Notes: generated from the sequence alone by a model not told the origin. DNA of 47,418 nt from Lachnospiraceae bacterium UBA7196 (GCA_002490835.1 DKUU01000030.1:1-47418); one strand, 5' to 3'; shown: positions 9,398 to 17,861, counted from the stretch's first letter. Program-made: numbers and translations.

Positions 9398-9423
9398 AAT
9401 CTTACCTCCATTCTAAACTCAGG

Positions 9424-9867
9424 TTAGTTGAACGGCAGTTCCTCGTCGATCCCGTCAGGAATATTCATAAAGCCGTCCCCTGCGGCCGCCGGTGCGGAGT
9501 CATTTCTGGGCGCGGGTACATATCCGCCGTCCCCTGCGGAAGCATTTTTGCTCTCCGCAAACTCATGATCCTCTACGACCACCTCTGTGGTGTACACCTT
9601 TACGCCGTCTTTGTTCGTGTAGCTTCCTGTCTGGATACGGCCCGTAACTGCGATCTTTGTGCCTTTGTGGAGATATTTCTCGGCAAATTCGCCTGTTCTC
9701 CCAAAAGCGACGCAGTTGATAAAATCTGCCGTCTGATCATCGTTATTGCGCGTAAATCTGCGGTCTACCGCCAGTGTGTATCTGGCGATCGCCGTCGCGT
9801 TTTCCCCCTGCGAATATCTAACCTCGGGGTCTCTTGTTAATCTTCCCATCAAAATAACTTTATTCAT
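9424..9867 (-). CDS. ssb: Single-stranded DNA-binding protein
   Basis: An OB-fold protein that coats single-stranded DNA in replication, repair and recombination. Of its 147 residues, the first 105 or so form the OB domain (MNKVILMGRLTRDPEVRY, DFINCVAFGRTGEFAEKYL, GRIQTGSYTNKDG). A flexible Gly/Ala/Pro linker leads to the acidic tip EELPFN, the usual docking site for partner proteins. It lies between rpsF and rpsR with 15-bp and 26-bp gaps, the standard order. Together with dnaB and recD2 it is one of several replication or repair genes in the window. Confidence 0.98.
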   Translation of the reverse strand: MNKVILMGRLTRDPEVRYSQGENATAIARYTLAVDRRFTRNNDDQTADFINCVAFGRTGEFAEKYLHKGTKIAVTGRIQTGSYTNKDGVKVYTTEVVVEDHEFAESKNASAGDGGYVPAPRNDSAPAAAGDGFMNIPDGIDEELPFN

Positions 9868-9882
9868 ACGAATACCTCTTTC

Positions 9883-10173
9883 TTATTTCTCGTCTTGTCT
9901 GACGCACAGGTATCGGATGACGTTGTCCATGATGCGCATACGGCTCTCGATCTCGCCGGGAGCAGTGCTCTCAGCTTCGAACCGGATGAAGTAATAAAAA
10001 GCCTCTTTCATCTTTTGGATCTCGTAAGCGAGCCTTTTCTTACCCCAGTCGTCCACTTCCGTGATCTTTCCGCCGAACCGCTCCACCAGAGCTTTTACTT
10101 TCTCCACAACAGCGGCGCGCTCGTCATCTTCGATCTTAGCGGTGACAACAACGGCTAACTCATACTTGTTCAT
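9883..10173 (-). CDS. rpsF: 30S ribosomal protein S6
   Basis: Small-subunit protein S6, partner of S18. The 96-residue product starts MNKYELAVVV and contains DDWGKKRLAYEIQKMKEAFYYFIRFEA and RIMDNVIRYL, typical of the family. The ATG at 10173 is supported by AAGGAGG eight bases upstream; the open frame extends 14 codons further but without a ribosome-binding site. It is the first gene of rpsF-ssb-rpsR and has a promoter at 10279-10307. The roughly 100-nt leader may carry autoregulation by the S6-S18 complex. Confidence 0.97.
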   Translation of the reverse strand: MNKYELAVVVTAKIEDDERAAVVEKVKALVERFGGKITEVDDWGKKRLAYEIQKMKEAFYYFIRFEAESTAPGEIESRMRIMDNVIRYLCVRQDEK

Positions 10174-10241
10174 GCTTTCTACCTCCTTTTGGTCTCTGGC
10201 CCCTTCTACTATCAATCATATAGTTAAGGAGCAAGGATGTA

Positions 10242-10254
10242 TGGCGTAACGCCA
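10242..10254 (-). promoter_or_regulatory. Small hairpin in the rpsF leader
   Basis: TGGCG/CGCCA with a 3-base loop lies in the 5' leader of the rpsF mRNA, about 70 nt before the start codon. S6-S18 autoregulatory leaders are known in many bacteria, but the full consensus motif was not confirmed here. Confidence 0.3.
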
Positions 10255-10278
10255 ATCATTAATATATCACGGGTATTT

Positions 10279-10307
10279 ATGATAGCACAGTCTGGGAAAA
10301 TGTGCAA
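10279..10307 (-). promoter_or_regulatory. Sigma-A promoter of the rpsF-ssb-rpsR operon
   Basis: On the minus strand TTGCAC (10307-10302), a 17-bp spacer and TATCAT (10284-10279). The predicted start near 10272 gives a leader of about 100 nt. The -35 lies just past the stop codon of the DUF951 gene. Confidence 0.7.
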
Positions 10308-10310
10308 GAA

Positions 10311-10490
10311 TTATTTTCGCGTTACCCCCCGCACATTCTTCTCTGCTTTCACCCGCGGGATCATGATCTGGTGGCCGCAGCCTGTGCATTTTAGGCGGAA
10401 ATCCGCGCCGATGCGCAGCACTTCCCATTCCGAAGAGCCACAGGGGTGCTGCTTTTTCATTTTTAAGATATCACCGACCTGAATATCCAT
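10311..10490 (-). CDS. DUF951 family small zinc-ribbon-like protein
   Basis: A 59-residue protein of the DUF951 family, widespread in Bacillota and often found just upstream of rpsF, as here. It begins MDIQVGDILKMKKQHPCGS, continues EWEVLRIGADFRLKC, and has cysteines C17, C35 and C38 with a HQI segment, which suggests a small metal-binding beta fold. The start ATG is preceded by GTGGAG. Its stop codon is 4 bp from the rpsF promoter, so it may share some transcripts with the rpsF operon. The function is unknown. The family assignment is from memory of the conserved motifs. Confidence 0.88.
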   Translation of the reverse strand: MDIQVGDILKMKKQHPCGSSEWEVLRIGADFRLKCTGCGHQIMIPRVKAEKNVRGVTRK

Positions 10491-10515
10491 CTAAACACTC
10501 CACAGAAAAACATGC

Positions 10516-10541
10516 GGAGAATGCCGGTTTTGGCATTCTCC
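10516..10541 (-). terminator. Rho-independent terminator after the sirtuin gene
   Basis: A perfect 10-bp inverted repeat GGAGAATGCC/GGCATTCTCC with a 6-base loop, followed on the minus strand by GCATGTTTTT. It ends the leuA-sirtuin transcript. Confidence 0.88.
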
Positions 10542-10554
10542 AACCTCTTTTCAT

Positions 10555-11271
10555 TCAATCCAACTGCGAGAAAATCTCCCCGATGCTTCCCTGAACAACG
10601 AGATCGGCGATCCCGTCTCTGGCGGTAGGGGTCTTATTGACAAGCACCAGTTTATTGCCGTTATAATAATCCAAAAGTCCCGCTGCAGGGTAAACCGCAA
10701 GAGACGTCCCGCCGACGATCAGCACATCCGCCTCGCTGATAGCGCGGATCGCGCCCGAAAGGGTACTCTGGTCAAGGCCTTCTTCGTAAAGGACCACGTC
10801 GGGCTTGATATCACCGCCGCACGTGCAATGCGGTACGCCCTCAGAATTGGCAATATAGTTTACATCATAAAACTTATGGCAGGTCTCGCAGAAATTACGC
10901 AGCACCGAGCCGTGCAGTTCATACACTTTTTCGCTGCCGGCTGCCTGATGCAGTCCGTCGATGTTTTGTGTCACCACAGCCTTTAATTTGCCTTCCTTTT
11001 CCCACTGTGCCAGTTTCAGGTGCGCAGCGTTGGGCTTTGCGTCAAGACAGAGCATCTTATTTCGGTAAAACCGGTAAAACTCTTCGGTGTTTCTCCTGTA
11101 AAAGGTGTGGCTCAAGATCGTCTCCGGGGGATAGTCATACTGCTGGTTATAGAGGCCGTCCACACTCCGAAAATCCGGAATGCCGCTCTCTGTGGAGACC
11201 CCGGCGCCCCCGAAAAAGACGATATTCTCCGAACCGTTCACCCATTCGCGCAACTGTTCTACTGCATTCAT
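10555..11271 (-). CDS. cobB: NAD-dependent protein deacylase (sirtuin)
   Basis: A class of enzyme that removes acyl groups from lysine using NAD+, releasing nicotinamide and O-acyl-ADP-ribose. The 238 residues show the Rossmann-fold NAD site GGAGVSTESGIPDFRS, the TQNIDGLHQAAGS motif, the catalytic histidine in ELHGS, and a zinc site from CETC and CTC cysteines. The SVLRNFCETC region is typical of the Firmicutes NpdA-like subgroup. The start has AAGGGGG seven bases upstream, which overlaps the end of leuA (4-bp gap), so the two are probably co-transcribed and translationally coupled. A link to leucine metabolism is not established. A strong terminator follows. Confidence 0.95.
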   Translation of the reverse strand: MNAVEQLREWVNGSENIVFFGGAGVSTESGIPDFRSVDGLYNQQYDYPPETILSHTFYRRNTEEFYRFYRNKMLCLDAKPNAAHLKLAQWEKEGKLKAVVTQNIDGLHQAAGSEKVYELHGSVLRNFCETCHKFYDVNYIANSEGVPHCTCGGDIKPDVVLYEEGLDQSTLSGAIRAISEADVLIVGGTSLAVYPAAGLLDYYNGNKLVLVNKTPTARDGIADLVVQGSIGEIFSQLD

Positions 11272-11275
11272 ACGT

Positions 11276-12958
11276 TTACCCCCTTTTGATTAGATTCAAC
11301 CGATTCACCGCCGAGAAGATTGCCCGCACGGACGCCCTCGTGATATTGGAGCTGACGCCCACGCCGTAGGTCACGCCGCCGGTCTCCACGTCGAGCAGAT
11401 GGATGTAAGCGGCCGCCTGCGAATTGGAACCGCTCTGGAGCGCATGCTCCTCGTAGTCGAGGATCTTGATGGAAATATTCAGCTCTTCCTGAAGACCGCG
11501 CTTCACCGCGTCGATCGGGCCGTTTCCGACCGCCTCAAAGCTCTTCTCCACGCCCACGTCGGTGTAGACCACCGTCACCTTCGTGTCAAATTCGGACTCG
11601 GTCTCGTCGCTTAAATCGTCCACCTTGAGCTTCCTGAAATGGATGGGCTCCTTCTTCATCAGATACTCCTCGCGGAAGCTCTCCATGATCTGATCAGGAC
11701 TTACTTCGCCCTGTTTTTCAGAGATCGCCTGAATGACATTGGCAAACTCGCGGTGCATTCCCTTCGGCAGCTTAAAGCCGAAATAGGTGTCCATGATAAA
11801 GGCCACGCCGCCCTTGCCGGACTGCGAATTGATGCGCACGATGGGCTCGTACTCCCTGCCGATATCGGCGGGATCAATGGGCAGATAGGGCACTTCCCAA
11901 TATTCGCCGCCGCGTTCTTTCATCGCCTTCACGCCCTTGTTGATGGCGTCCTGATGGGAGCCCGAGAAAGCAGTGAACACCAGCTTGCCGGCATAAGGGT
12001 GTCTGGGGTGCACGGGAATCTTGCAGCATCTTTCATAGATCTCGATGCTCTCGTTCACATGCTCGATTGCAAGCTGCGGGTCGATCCCCTGCGAAAACAT
12101 ATTGTAGGCAATATTTAAGACATCGACGTTACCGGTCCTCTCGCCGTTTCCGAAAAGAGTGCCTTCCACGCGCTCTGCGCCCGCAAGCAGCGCAAGTTCC
12201 GCAGTCGCCACGCCGGTTCCCCTGTCATTGTGGGGATGGATGCTAAGGATAATCGCCTCACGGTTTTCCAGATGCTTATTCATCCACTCGATGCGGTCCG
12301 CAAAGACATTGGGCGTCGTCATCTCCACTGTCGAGGGGAGATTGATGATCATGGGATTTTCCTTGGTCGGTCCCCACTCCCTCTGGACAGCATTGCAGAC
12401 TTCCAATGCGTAATCCAGTTCCGTACCCGTAAAGCTCTCGGGAGAGTACTCTAAAATGATCTTCCCGGGGAAGTTTGCCGCATGGCGTTTCACCATCTTC
12501 ACGCCCTCCACGGCAATGTTCGTGATCTCTTCACGGCTCATATGAAAAACGACATCCCGCTGTAAGGTCGATGTGGAATTATAAATATGCACAATGGCCT
12601 GCTTGCAGCCCTCGATGGACTCAAAGGTGCGCTCTAAAAGTTCCTCTCTGCACTGGGTCAAAACCTGCACCACCACGTCGTCAGGAATCATTTTGCGATC
12701 CACGAGCTGACGCAGAAAATCAAATTCAATCTGACTGGCCGCCGGGAACCCGATTTCGATTTCCTTAAAGCCCAGCTTGATCAGGTAGTTAAAAAATTCA
12801 ATTTTTTCAGACACAACCATCGGATCGATCAGTGCCTGATTACCATCCCTTAAATCGACGCTGCACCATACGGGCGCTTTCTCAATCTGTTTATTGACCC
12901 ATTCTCTTTCCGGATAATCCACCACGGGATTCCTGCGGTATCTCTTATAATTTAACAT
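11276..12958 (-). CDS. leuA: 2-isopropylmalate synthase
   Basis: Catalyses the first committed step of leucine synthesis: acetyl-CoA plus 2-oxoisovalerate to 2-isopropylmalate. The 560 residues are the long form. The N-terminal TIM barrel has the metal-binding VDLRDGNQAL and the HxH motif in SIHPHNDRGTG, followed by GAERVEGTLFGNGERTGN. The C-terminal LeuA allosteric domain (about 430-550) includes the GNGPIDA motif and would bind leucine for feedback control. A GGGAGG site lies eight bases before the ATG. leuBCD are not in the window. The hairpin upstream (12987-13009) could act as the HPr gene terminator or as an attenuator; no T-box was seen. Confidence 0.97.
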   Translation of the reverse strand: MLNYKRYRRNPVVDYPEREWVNKQIEKAPVWCSVDLRDGNQALIDPMVVSEKIEFFNYLIKLGFKEIEIGFPAASQIEFDFLRQLVDRKMIPDDVVVQVLTQCREELLERTFESIEGCKQAIVHIYNSTSTLQRDVVFHMSREEITNIAVEGVKMVKRHAANFPGKIILEYSPESFTGTELDYALEVCNAVQREWGPTKENPMIINLPSTVEMTTPNVFADRIEWMNKHLENREAIILSIHPHNDRGTGVATAELALLAGAERVEGTLFGNGERTGNVDVLNIAYNMFSQGIDPQLAIEHVNESIEIYERCCKIPVHPRHPYAGKLVFTAFSGSHQDAINKGVKAMKERGGEYWEVPYLPIDPADIGREYEPIVRINSQSGKGGVAFIMDTYFGFKLPKGMHREFANVIQAISEKQGEVSPDQIMESFREEYLMKKEPIHFRKLKVDDLSDETESEFDTKVTVVYTDVGVEKSFEAVGNGPIDAVKRGLQEELNISIKILDYEEHALQSGSNSQAAAYIHLLDVETGGVTYGVGVSSNITRASVRAIFSAVNRLNLIKRG

Positions 12959-12986
12959 AATGAAATCCTCCCTTAAATAATGTGAA

Positions 12987-13009
12987 GGACCCGCCTCTAC
13001 AGCGGGTCC
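12987..13009 (-). terminator. Terminator or attenuator hairpin between the HPr gene and leuA
   Basis: An 8-bp stem GGACCCGC/GCGGGTCC with a short loop lies 11 bp after the HPr stop codon and about 30 bp before the leuA start. The following minus-strand sequence is only moderately T-rich (TTCACATTATTT), so termination may be partial. Confidence 0.6.
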
Positions 13010-13020
13010 GTTTAGTGACG

Positions 13021-13284
13021 TTATTCCCCAAGACCATTTTCGATCGCGCCAACCAGCGCCTTTAGGGCCTCTTCTTCATCCTCACCATCACACACAAACT
13101 CAATCTCATCGCCACATTTGACACACGCCCCAAGGACGCTTAGGACACTCTTGGCGTTCGCTGTATTTTCACGAAATGAAAACGTTATTAGAGATTTGAA
13201 CTGCATCGCTTCCTTACATAGGATGCCAGCTGGTCTTAGGTGCAGGCCCGTTGGATTTTTGATTACTACCTTTTGACTTACCAT
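13021..13284 (-). CDS. HPr family phosphocarrier protein
   Basis: A small phosphocarrier of the phosphotransferase system family, 87 residues. The active histidine is H15 in GLHLRPAG and the regulatory serine is S46 in NAKSVLSVL, so both the EI-dependent and the HPr-kinase sites are present. The core LRPA and GACVKCGDEIEF differ slightly from classical HPr, and two extra cysteines are present, so it could be an HPr-like (Crh-type) paralogue instead of the main HPr, though H15 argues for phosphotransfer. It has its own promoter (13315-13343). No other PTS gene is nearby. Confidence 0.88.
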   Translation of the reverse strand: MVSQKVVIKNPTGLHLRPAGILCKEAMQFKSLITFSFRENTANAKSVLSVLGACVKCGDEIEFVCDGEDEEEALKALVGAIENGLGE

Positions 13285-13314
13285 AACCCCATCCTCTTTC
13301 TACATGATAGTATG

Positions 13315-13343
13315 AGTATATCATCTTCCCTAATATATCTCAA
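13315..13343 (-). promoter_or_regulatory. Sigma-A promoter of the HPr gene
   Basis: On the minus strand TTGAGA (13343-13338), a 17-bp spacer and TATACT (13320-13315), about 30 bp before the HPr start codon. It matches the consensus well. Confidence 0.75.
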
Positions 13344-13346
13344 GCC

Positions 13347-14696
13347 CTACAACATAATATTCTGAATCAATTCGGCAAGCTTTTTCGCTTCCTCGGTGAT
13401 GACCTTCTGATCCTTTCCTTCGATCATTACCCTGACTAACGGCTCTGTGCCGGAAGGACGGATCAGCACGCGGCCCTCGCCGGCAAACTTTTTATCCAAA
13501 GCGGCGATTGCCTCGGCAATTTCGGGATAATCCATGAAATTCTCTTTTTTGTGGTTCGGCACCTTTGCGCCGACCAGTGCCTGCGGCATCACTTCCATAA
13601 TAGAAGCCAGCTGTGACAGCGGCTTTTTTGTCTCCACAAGCACCTGTAAAAGATGCAGGGCGCTGAGCAAGCCGTCTCCGGTGGTATTCTCGTCAAGAAA
13701 GATCACATGGCCGGACTGCTCGCCGCCAAGGCTTGCCCCGATTTCGCGCATCCTTTCCAGTACATAGCGGTCGCCGACCTTTGTCTGCTCGATCTTAATG
13801 CCGTTCTTTTCGCCCATCAGGAAGAAGCCGAGGTTACTCATGACGGTGGCTACAATGGTGTCCTGATGCAGCTTCCCCTGTGCTTTCATATGGGTACCGA
13901 CGATGGCCATGATCTGGTCGCCGTCGACGATGTGGCCCAGTTCATCTACCGCCAGCAGTCTGTCCGCGTCCCCGTCAAAGGCCAGACCAAGCTGCGCCTT
14001 CTCGTAGACGACTCTTGCCTGCAATTCTTCCATGTGGGTGGAACCGCAGTTTGCGTTGATGTTCGTGCCGTCCGGATTATTGTGGATGGCCACGACCTCC
14101 GCGCCCAGCTCCTTCATCGTCTCTACGGATGTATAAAAGGATGCGCCCTCCGCACAGTCAAGCACGATCTTCATTCCGGTCAGATCGACATTTACGGCCT
14201 TCATTGCGTGGTTGATGTATTCTTCTCTGGCATCCGTGCGATATTTGATCTTGCCGACGCTCGCTCCGGTGGGGAATTTGACGCCCCGCATATCGCTCTT
14301 TATCAGATCCTCGATCTCATCCTCCAGAGAATCGGGCAGCTTATAGCCGTTGCCGTCAAAGAATTTAATGCCGTTAAATTCTACGGTATTGTGGGAAGCA
14401 GAGATCACTACGCCCGCATCCACCTTATATTTTCTGGTCAGATAGGCTACTGCCGGGGTAGGAACCACGCCCACATAGACTGCGTTTGCGCCTACGGAAC
14501 ACACGCCCGCCATCAGGGCGTTCGCCAGCATATCGCCGGAAATTCTGGTATCACAGCCTACCATGATCGTGGGCTTATGCGCGTTTTCCCTCGTGAGGAC
14601 ATAAGCGCCTGCCTGCCCCAGCTGCATCGCCAGAAGGGGAGACAGCTCTTCGTTGGCAATGCCGCGCACGCCGTCCGTGCCAAATAATCTAGCCAT
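13347..14696 (-). CDS. glmM: Phosphoglucosamine mutase
   Basis: Converts glucosamine-6-phosphate to glucosamine-1-phosphate, feeding UDP-GlcNAc and peptidoglycan synthesis. The 449 residues show the N-terminal RLFGTDGVRGIAN, the phosphoserine loop VISASHNTVEFNGIKFF, the metal site AFDGDADR, the sugar-binding GGEQSGH and the phosphate-binding RPSGTEPLVRVM. It lies 31 bp after cdaR. The cdaA-cdaR-glmM order is conserved in Bacillota, where GlmM can bind and inhibit CdaA, linking c-di-AMP to cell-wall supply. Ribosome-binding site AAAGGA is nine bases upstream. Confidence 0.98.
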   Translation of the reverse strand: MARLFGTDGVRGIANEELSPLLAMQLGQAGAYVLTRENAHKPTIMVGCDTRISGDMLANALMAGVCSVGANAVYVGVVPTPAVAYLTRKYKVDAGVVISASHNTVEFNGIKFFDGNGYKLPDSLEDEIEDLIKSDMRGVKFPTGASVGKIKYRTDAREEYINHAMKAVNVDLTGMKIVLDCAEGASFYTSVETMKELGAEVVAIHNNPDGTNINANCGSTHMEELQARVVYEKAQLGLAFDGDADRLLAVDELGHIVDGDQIMAIVGTHMKAQGKLHQDTIVATVMSNLGFFLMGEKNGIKIEQTKVGDRYVLERMREIGASLGGEQSGHVIFLDENTTGDGLLSALHLLQVLVETKKPLSQLASIMEVMPQALVGAKVPNHKKENFMDYPEIAEAIAALDKKFAGEGRVLIRPSGTEPLVRVMIEGKDQKVITEEAKKLAELIQNIML

Positions 14697-14727
14697 TTTC
14701 AGTTGTCCTTTCGCTTTTTGTTTGATT

Positions 14728-16008
14728 TTATTCCTGCGCTATGATATGCACGCGCACTTCGGTGGTCTTGCTCTGCCTTACGTTCTCTACTGCAGTGGTC
14801 GCGTTTACCGGCATCCAGTAGCTGCCCTCGGAAAGTTCTTCCAGTCCTTCGGTTTCCAGCCATGTATTCAGGTTAATGACAGCTGTTACCTGCTCTGCCG
14901 TAAGTTCGTCGATGACAGTCGGAAGTCCCGTAACCGTCACGCTGCATTCATTGGCCGGCTCGGTGATGACGGCGGTATAATCGTCAGGAAGACCTTCGAA
15001 GAGGATTTTTCCGACAGGAATCCGCACCGCGCGTTCCTGTTCCGCCTCCACCCTTGCCACGGCATTGATCTTGCCCTCAAAATTCTCCTCTGCAAGGATC
15101 ACATTTGTCGGGAGGTAATCATTGAGATCTATCAGAGCCGTCACATCTTCCGTGGCGCCTGTCACGTCAAGGATGCCCTCGGGAAGTTCGATCGCATCAA
15201 GCCTTGTCAGATATTTTGAGCGCGCCGCTACCGTGACGCTCGCTCTGGTAAAGGAAACTTCGCCGGTATATCCATAGCCCTCCGCCGGTTTTCCCGTGAC
15301 CTTGCAGGTGATGGGTATCTCTTTGAGTTCCAGAATATCCACGCTGACGCGCACCTTGGAAATACTCTTTTCAATGTTATTGGATACGATTTCTTCTCCG
15401 TCCTCATTGTAGAGGCGGATGTTGGAATCGGTGGATATCGTATTGATAAAGCCGGATACGTCCACTTCGGCCTGCGCTTTGGTCACACGGGAGATCACGG
15501 ACTGCGGTCCCGATATGCGGATCAGGTTTTGCTCTGTCGTCACGTCGCCGACCATATAACCTTCCCGCACTTCTCCGGTGGTGATGGATTTTAACGGCAG
15601 GGAGCGGGTCTGTTTATCCTCGATGCTCAGTTTTACACTGTCGATATTGCCGCGGATGCTGTCCAGTTTGTCATTATACTTGTTCGTGGAAAATTTGATG
15701 GCGACCGTATCCACATTGGTCAGGTCGTTCACATCAGCCTCCGCCACGATATTGCTTTTATCCAGAGAATCGATGATAGAGCGGGGGGCCGATATCGTTA
15801 CGACATCTACTGTGTCCGTACCGTCAAGCACCTCGTATACCTGCCCTCTGTCGGTGATCAGGTTCGCGTTTTTGATGGTCACGGGAACGTCGTTTACGCG
15901 GTAGGTGGCAATGGGATCGTTGATGTTGGTCACCACCAGCCAAAGCACGGCGGCACAGAGGAAGGAAGCGATCTTTAAGCCCAAATTGGCGGTAAGCTTA
16001 TTTTTCAT
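14728..16008 (-). CDS. cdaR: CdaA regulatory protein CdaR (YbbR domains)
   Basis: A 426-residue membrane-anchored protein with extracellular YbbR repeats. It starts MKNKLTANLGLKIASF with one N-terminal transmembrane helix (about 10-28). Four YbbR-like beta repeats follow, for example VNDVPVTIKN, SVISRVTKAQAEVDVSG, RLDAIELPEGILDVTG and TVIDELTAEQVTAVINL. In Bacillota CdaR binds the diadenylate cyclase CdaA and changes its activity. The start at 16008 is chosen because it gives the normal YbbR N-terminus and an 11-bp overlap with cdaA; the open frame extends upstream inside cdaA, but that extension has no family resemblance. Confidence 0.93.
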   Translation of the reverse strand: MKNKLTANLGLKIASFLCAAVLWLVVTNINDPIATYRVNDVPVTIKNANLITDRGQVYEVLDGTDTVDVVTISAPRSIIDSLDKSNIVAEADVNDLTNVDTVAIKFSTNKYNDKLDSIRGNIDSVKLSIEDKQTRSLPLKSITTGEVREGYMVGDVTTEQNLIRISGPQSVISRVTKAQAEVDVSGFINTISTDSNIRLYNEDGEEIVSNNIEKSISKVRVSVDILELKEIPITCKVTGKPAEGYGYTGEVSFTRASVTVAARSKYLTRLDAIELPEGILDVTGATEDVTALIDLNDYLPTNVILAEENFEGKINAVARVEAEQERAVRIPVGKILFEGLPDDYTAVITEPANECSVTVTGLPTVIDELTAEQVTAVINLNTWLETEGLEELSEGSYWMPVNATTAVENVRQSKTTEVRVHIIAQE

Positions 16009-16879
16009 ACCTGATCCCTGCCTTTCCGGCGGCCTTGCCCTTAAAGAGCTTGCGCTTCTTTTCTTCGATCGGCTTATCCTGAATCTCCTGCAGCCGTTCG
16101 CGCAGTCTGCCTGCATCCAGATTTCTTTCCAACGCGCCGCCGTAAGCGACACTGATCTTGCCCGTTTCCTCGGAGACGATCACGGTCAGGGAATCCGTTA
16201 CCTCGGAGATACCGACGCCTGCCCTGTGTCTGGTGCCCAAATCTTTGCTCAGAGCCATATTATCGGACAACGGCAGATAGCAGGTCGCGGAAATGATGCG
16301 GTTGCCGCGCACGATCACGGCACCGTCGTGGAGCGGCGTGTTATGCTCAAAGATATTGATGAGGAGCTGGCTGGAGATGATGCCGTCCACATCGATACCC
16401 GTTCTCTCGTATTCTTTGAGGGACTGCTCGTGCTCAATGACGATGAGCGCTCCCGTCTTGACCTTACCCATCTCGAAAGACGCCTTCACGATCTCGTTGA
16501 TGGTACGGTCAGAAAAGCGGCCGTCTTCCCGTTTATTGGCATCCAGAAAGGTGGCCAGAAAATTTTTACGCCCCAGTTCTTCCAGTGCGGAACGCAATTC
16601 CGGCTGCAGTACTACCACAAAGGCGGTCGCCGCGATACTGAACAGATTGGGGACGATCCAGAGGATCGTATTCATCTTACAGAAAGCCGCGATGACAATG
16701 AAGATCAGGATCACGATCACGCCCTTTAAGAGCGCCCATGCCCTTGTATTCTTGATCCAGACCAAAATATGATAAGCCACGAAAGTCAAAATGACGATCT
16801 CGGCTACATCGTTCCAGTGGATCGTAGGCATATGCAGTCTTGCGAGATAGACGCCGATCCAGTTATTCAGTTGCTCCAT
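15998..16879 (-). CDS. cdaA: Diadenylate cyclase CdaA
   Basis: Makes cyclic di-AMP from two ATP at the membrane. The 293 residues begin with three transmembrane helices (about 24-41, 47-66 and 74-92). The DAC (DisA_N) domain then shows the catalytic LHDGAVIV (DGA at about 185-187) and the ATP-binding DLGTRHRAGVG (RHR at about 217-219). All catalytic residues appear intact. It overlaps cdaR by 11 bp and lies 7 bp downstream of an uncharacterised membrane protein gene. c-di-AMP controls potassium and osmolyte transport and wall stress in Bacillota. The matching phosphodiesterase gdpP is in the same window. Confidence 0.97.
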   Translation of the reverse strand: MEQLNNWIGVYLARLHMPTIHWNDVAEIVILTFVAYHILVWIKNTRAWALLKGVIVILIFIVIAAFCKMNTILWIVPNLFSIAATAFVVVLQPELRSALEELGRKNFLATFLDANKREDGRFSDRTINEIVKASFEMGKVKTGALIVIEHEQSLKEYERTGIDVDGIISSQLLINIFEHNTPLHDGAVIVRGNRIISATCYLPLSDNMALSKDLGTRHRAGVGISEVTDSLTVIVSEETGKISVAYGGALERNLDAGRLRERLQEIQDKPIEEKKRKLFKGKAAGKAGIRYEK

Positions 16880-16886
16880 CTCAACA

Positions 16887-17819
16887 TCACCGCCTCTTGG
16901 AATTGATCTGTTTCACTTTCTTATCAGGTCTGGATACTGTGACCTTGGGTACAGCCTTCACATAATAATAGTATTCATCATCCTCAAACTGAACATTTTC
17001 CGTACGACTGTAATCGACATAAAATACGAAAAATTGTAATACCAGCACCAGCATAAAGGAGACGATCGTCCCCAAAATCACGCTGAGCAGGGATTGGTTT
17101 GTGTCAAAGATCAGGTCGCCTACAAGAAGCACCATGATATTGACTACCGCACCCGCGATCATCGCGATCGTCCATGCGTAATCCATACTCAGGCGCCGCA
17201 GGAGCCAGACGACGATCACCGTGGTCGCAAAGGCCGCAATGATCACCACCATCTCTTTATTTTTCAGTAAGCCGTCAATGATAAACTTAAATTTGGCAGC
17301 AGTTTCTTCGTCCGCCATACCTGCGATCACCGTCTCATTTTTTGTAACATAGTGAAGCATATAGTAAACGATCACGCCGCAGGCGACGGAAACCGCCGAT
17401 GCGGGGCTGCCGATCAATCCCATGGAAATAGGGATCACATACGGTATCTTCATAAGAAAGCAGATCGGCAAAAGCACGACTACCAGCGTATCTTTGGGTG
17501 AAAAACGAAGATACAGCAAAAAAAGCAGGAGAAAGCCGCATCCAATCACCGCTGCACACTCCATACTGAACGAGTAAAGGTGCAGGATGGAAAAAACCGC
17601 TCCCACCAAAACAATGAAATTCATCGGCATAAACGAACACATGAGGGCCACGATCAACACCAGTGTCAGTTTGGTCAGGCTCTCCATGTACCCAAGCTTT
17701 GAATTGATCATCAGGAGTGTAAAAAGCGCCAGCAAAAACTTTAAAAGCGGCGTGATATACACTTCGTATCTGCCGTATATGGTTAATAGCATCTGTTTGA
17801 TAACCAGTAAAGTCGTCAT
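16887..17819 (-). CDS. Polytopic membrane protein of unknown function, upstream of cdaA
   Basis: A 310-residue hydrophobic protein not assigned to a known family. About eight or nine transmembrane segments are visible, including LLKFLLALFTLLMI, LTLVLIVALMCSFMPMNFIVLVGAVFSIL, CAAVIGCGFLLLFLLYL, DTLVVVLLPICFLMKI, VVIIAAFATTVIVVWLL and ILGTIVSFMLVLVLQFFVFYV. A soluble loop (about 165-195) and an acidic/tyrosine stretch (FEDDEYYYYVKAV) precede a basic C-terminus. There are no transporter signature motifs. The 7-bp gap to cdaA suggests coupled translation and a possible functional tie to CdaA/CdaR at the membrane, which is inference from position only. Confidence 0.8.
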   Translation of the reverse strand: MTTLLVIKQMLLTIYGRYEVYITPLLKFLLALFTLLMINSKLGYMESLTKLTLVLIVALMCSFMPMNFIVLVGAVFSILHLYSFSMECAAVIGCGFLLLFLLYLRFSPKDTLVVVLLPICFLMKIPYVIPISMGLIGSPASAVSVACGVIVYYMLHYVTKNETVIAGMADEETAAKFKFIIDGLLKNKEMVVIIAAFATTVIVVWLLRRLSMDYAWTIAMIAGAVVNIMVLLVGDLIFDTNQSLLSVILGTIVSFMLVLVLQFFVFYVDYSRTENVQFEDDEYYYYVKAVPKVTVSRPDKKVKQINSKRR

Positions 17820-17861
17820 TTAACTTTAATCCTTTTGTTGATTCTTTTCGTTTTTACTCTC

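Noticed and set aside
12959..13020. A T-box or leucine-responsive leader before leuA
   Set aside because: The gap is only about 60 bp, with one simple hairpin and no T-box sequence (no AGGGTGGNACCGCG-like block).
13653..14687. A 344-codon plus-strand open frame opposite glmM
   Set aside because: It is the antisense of a highly conserved gene. Its His/Arg-rich translation resembles no protein, and it arises from the codon bias of glmM.
16009..16152. N-terminal extension of cdaR by 48 codons
   Set aside because: The extra part lies inside cdaA, is Arg/Ser-rich with no family similarity, and would bury the membrane helix. The ATG at 16008 gives a normal YbbR N-terminus.
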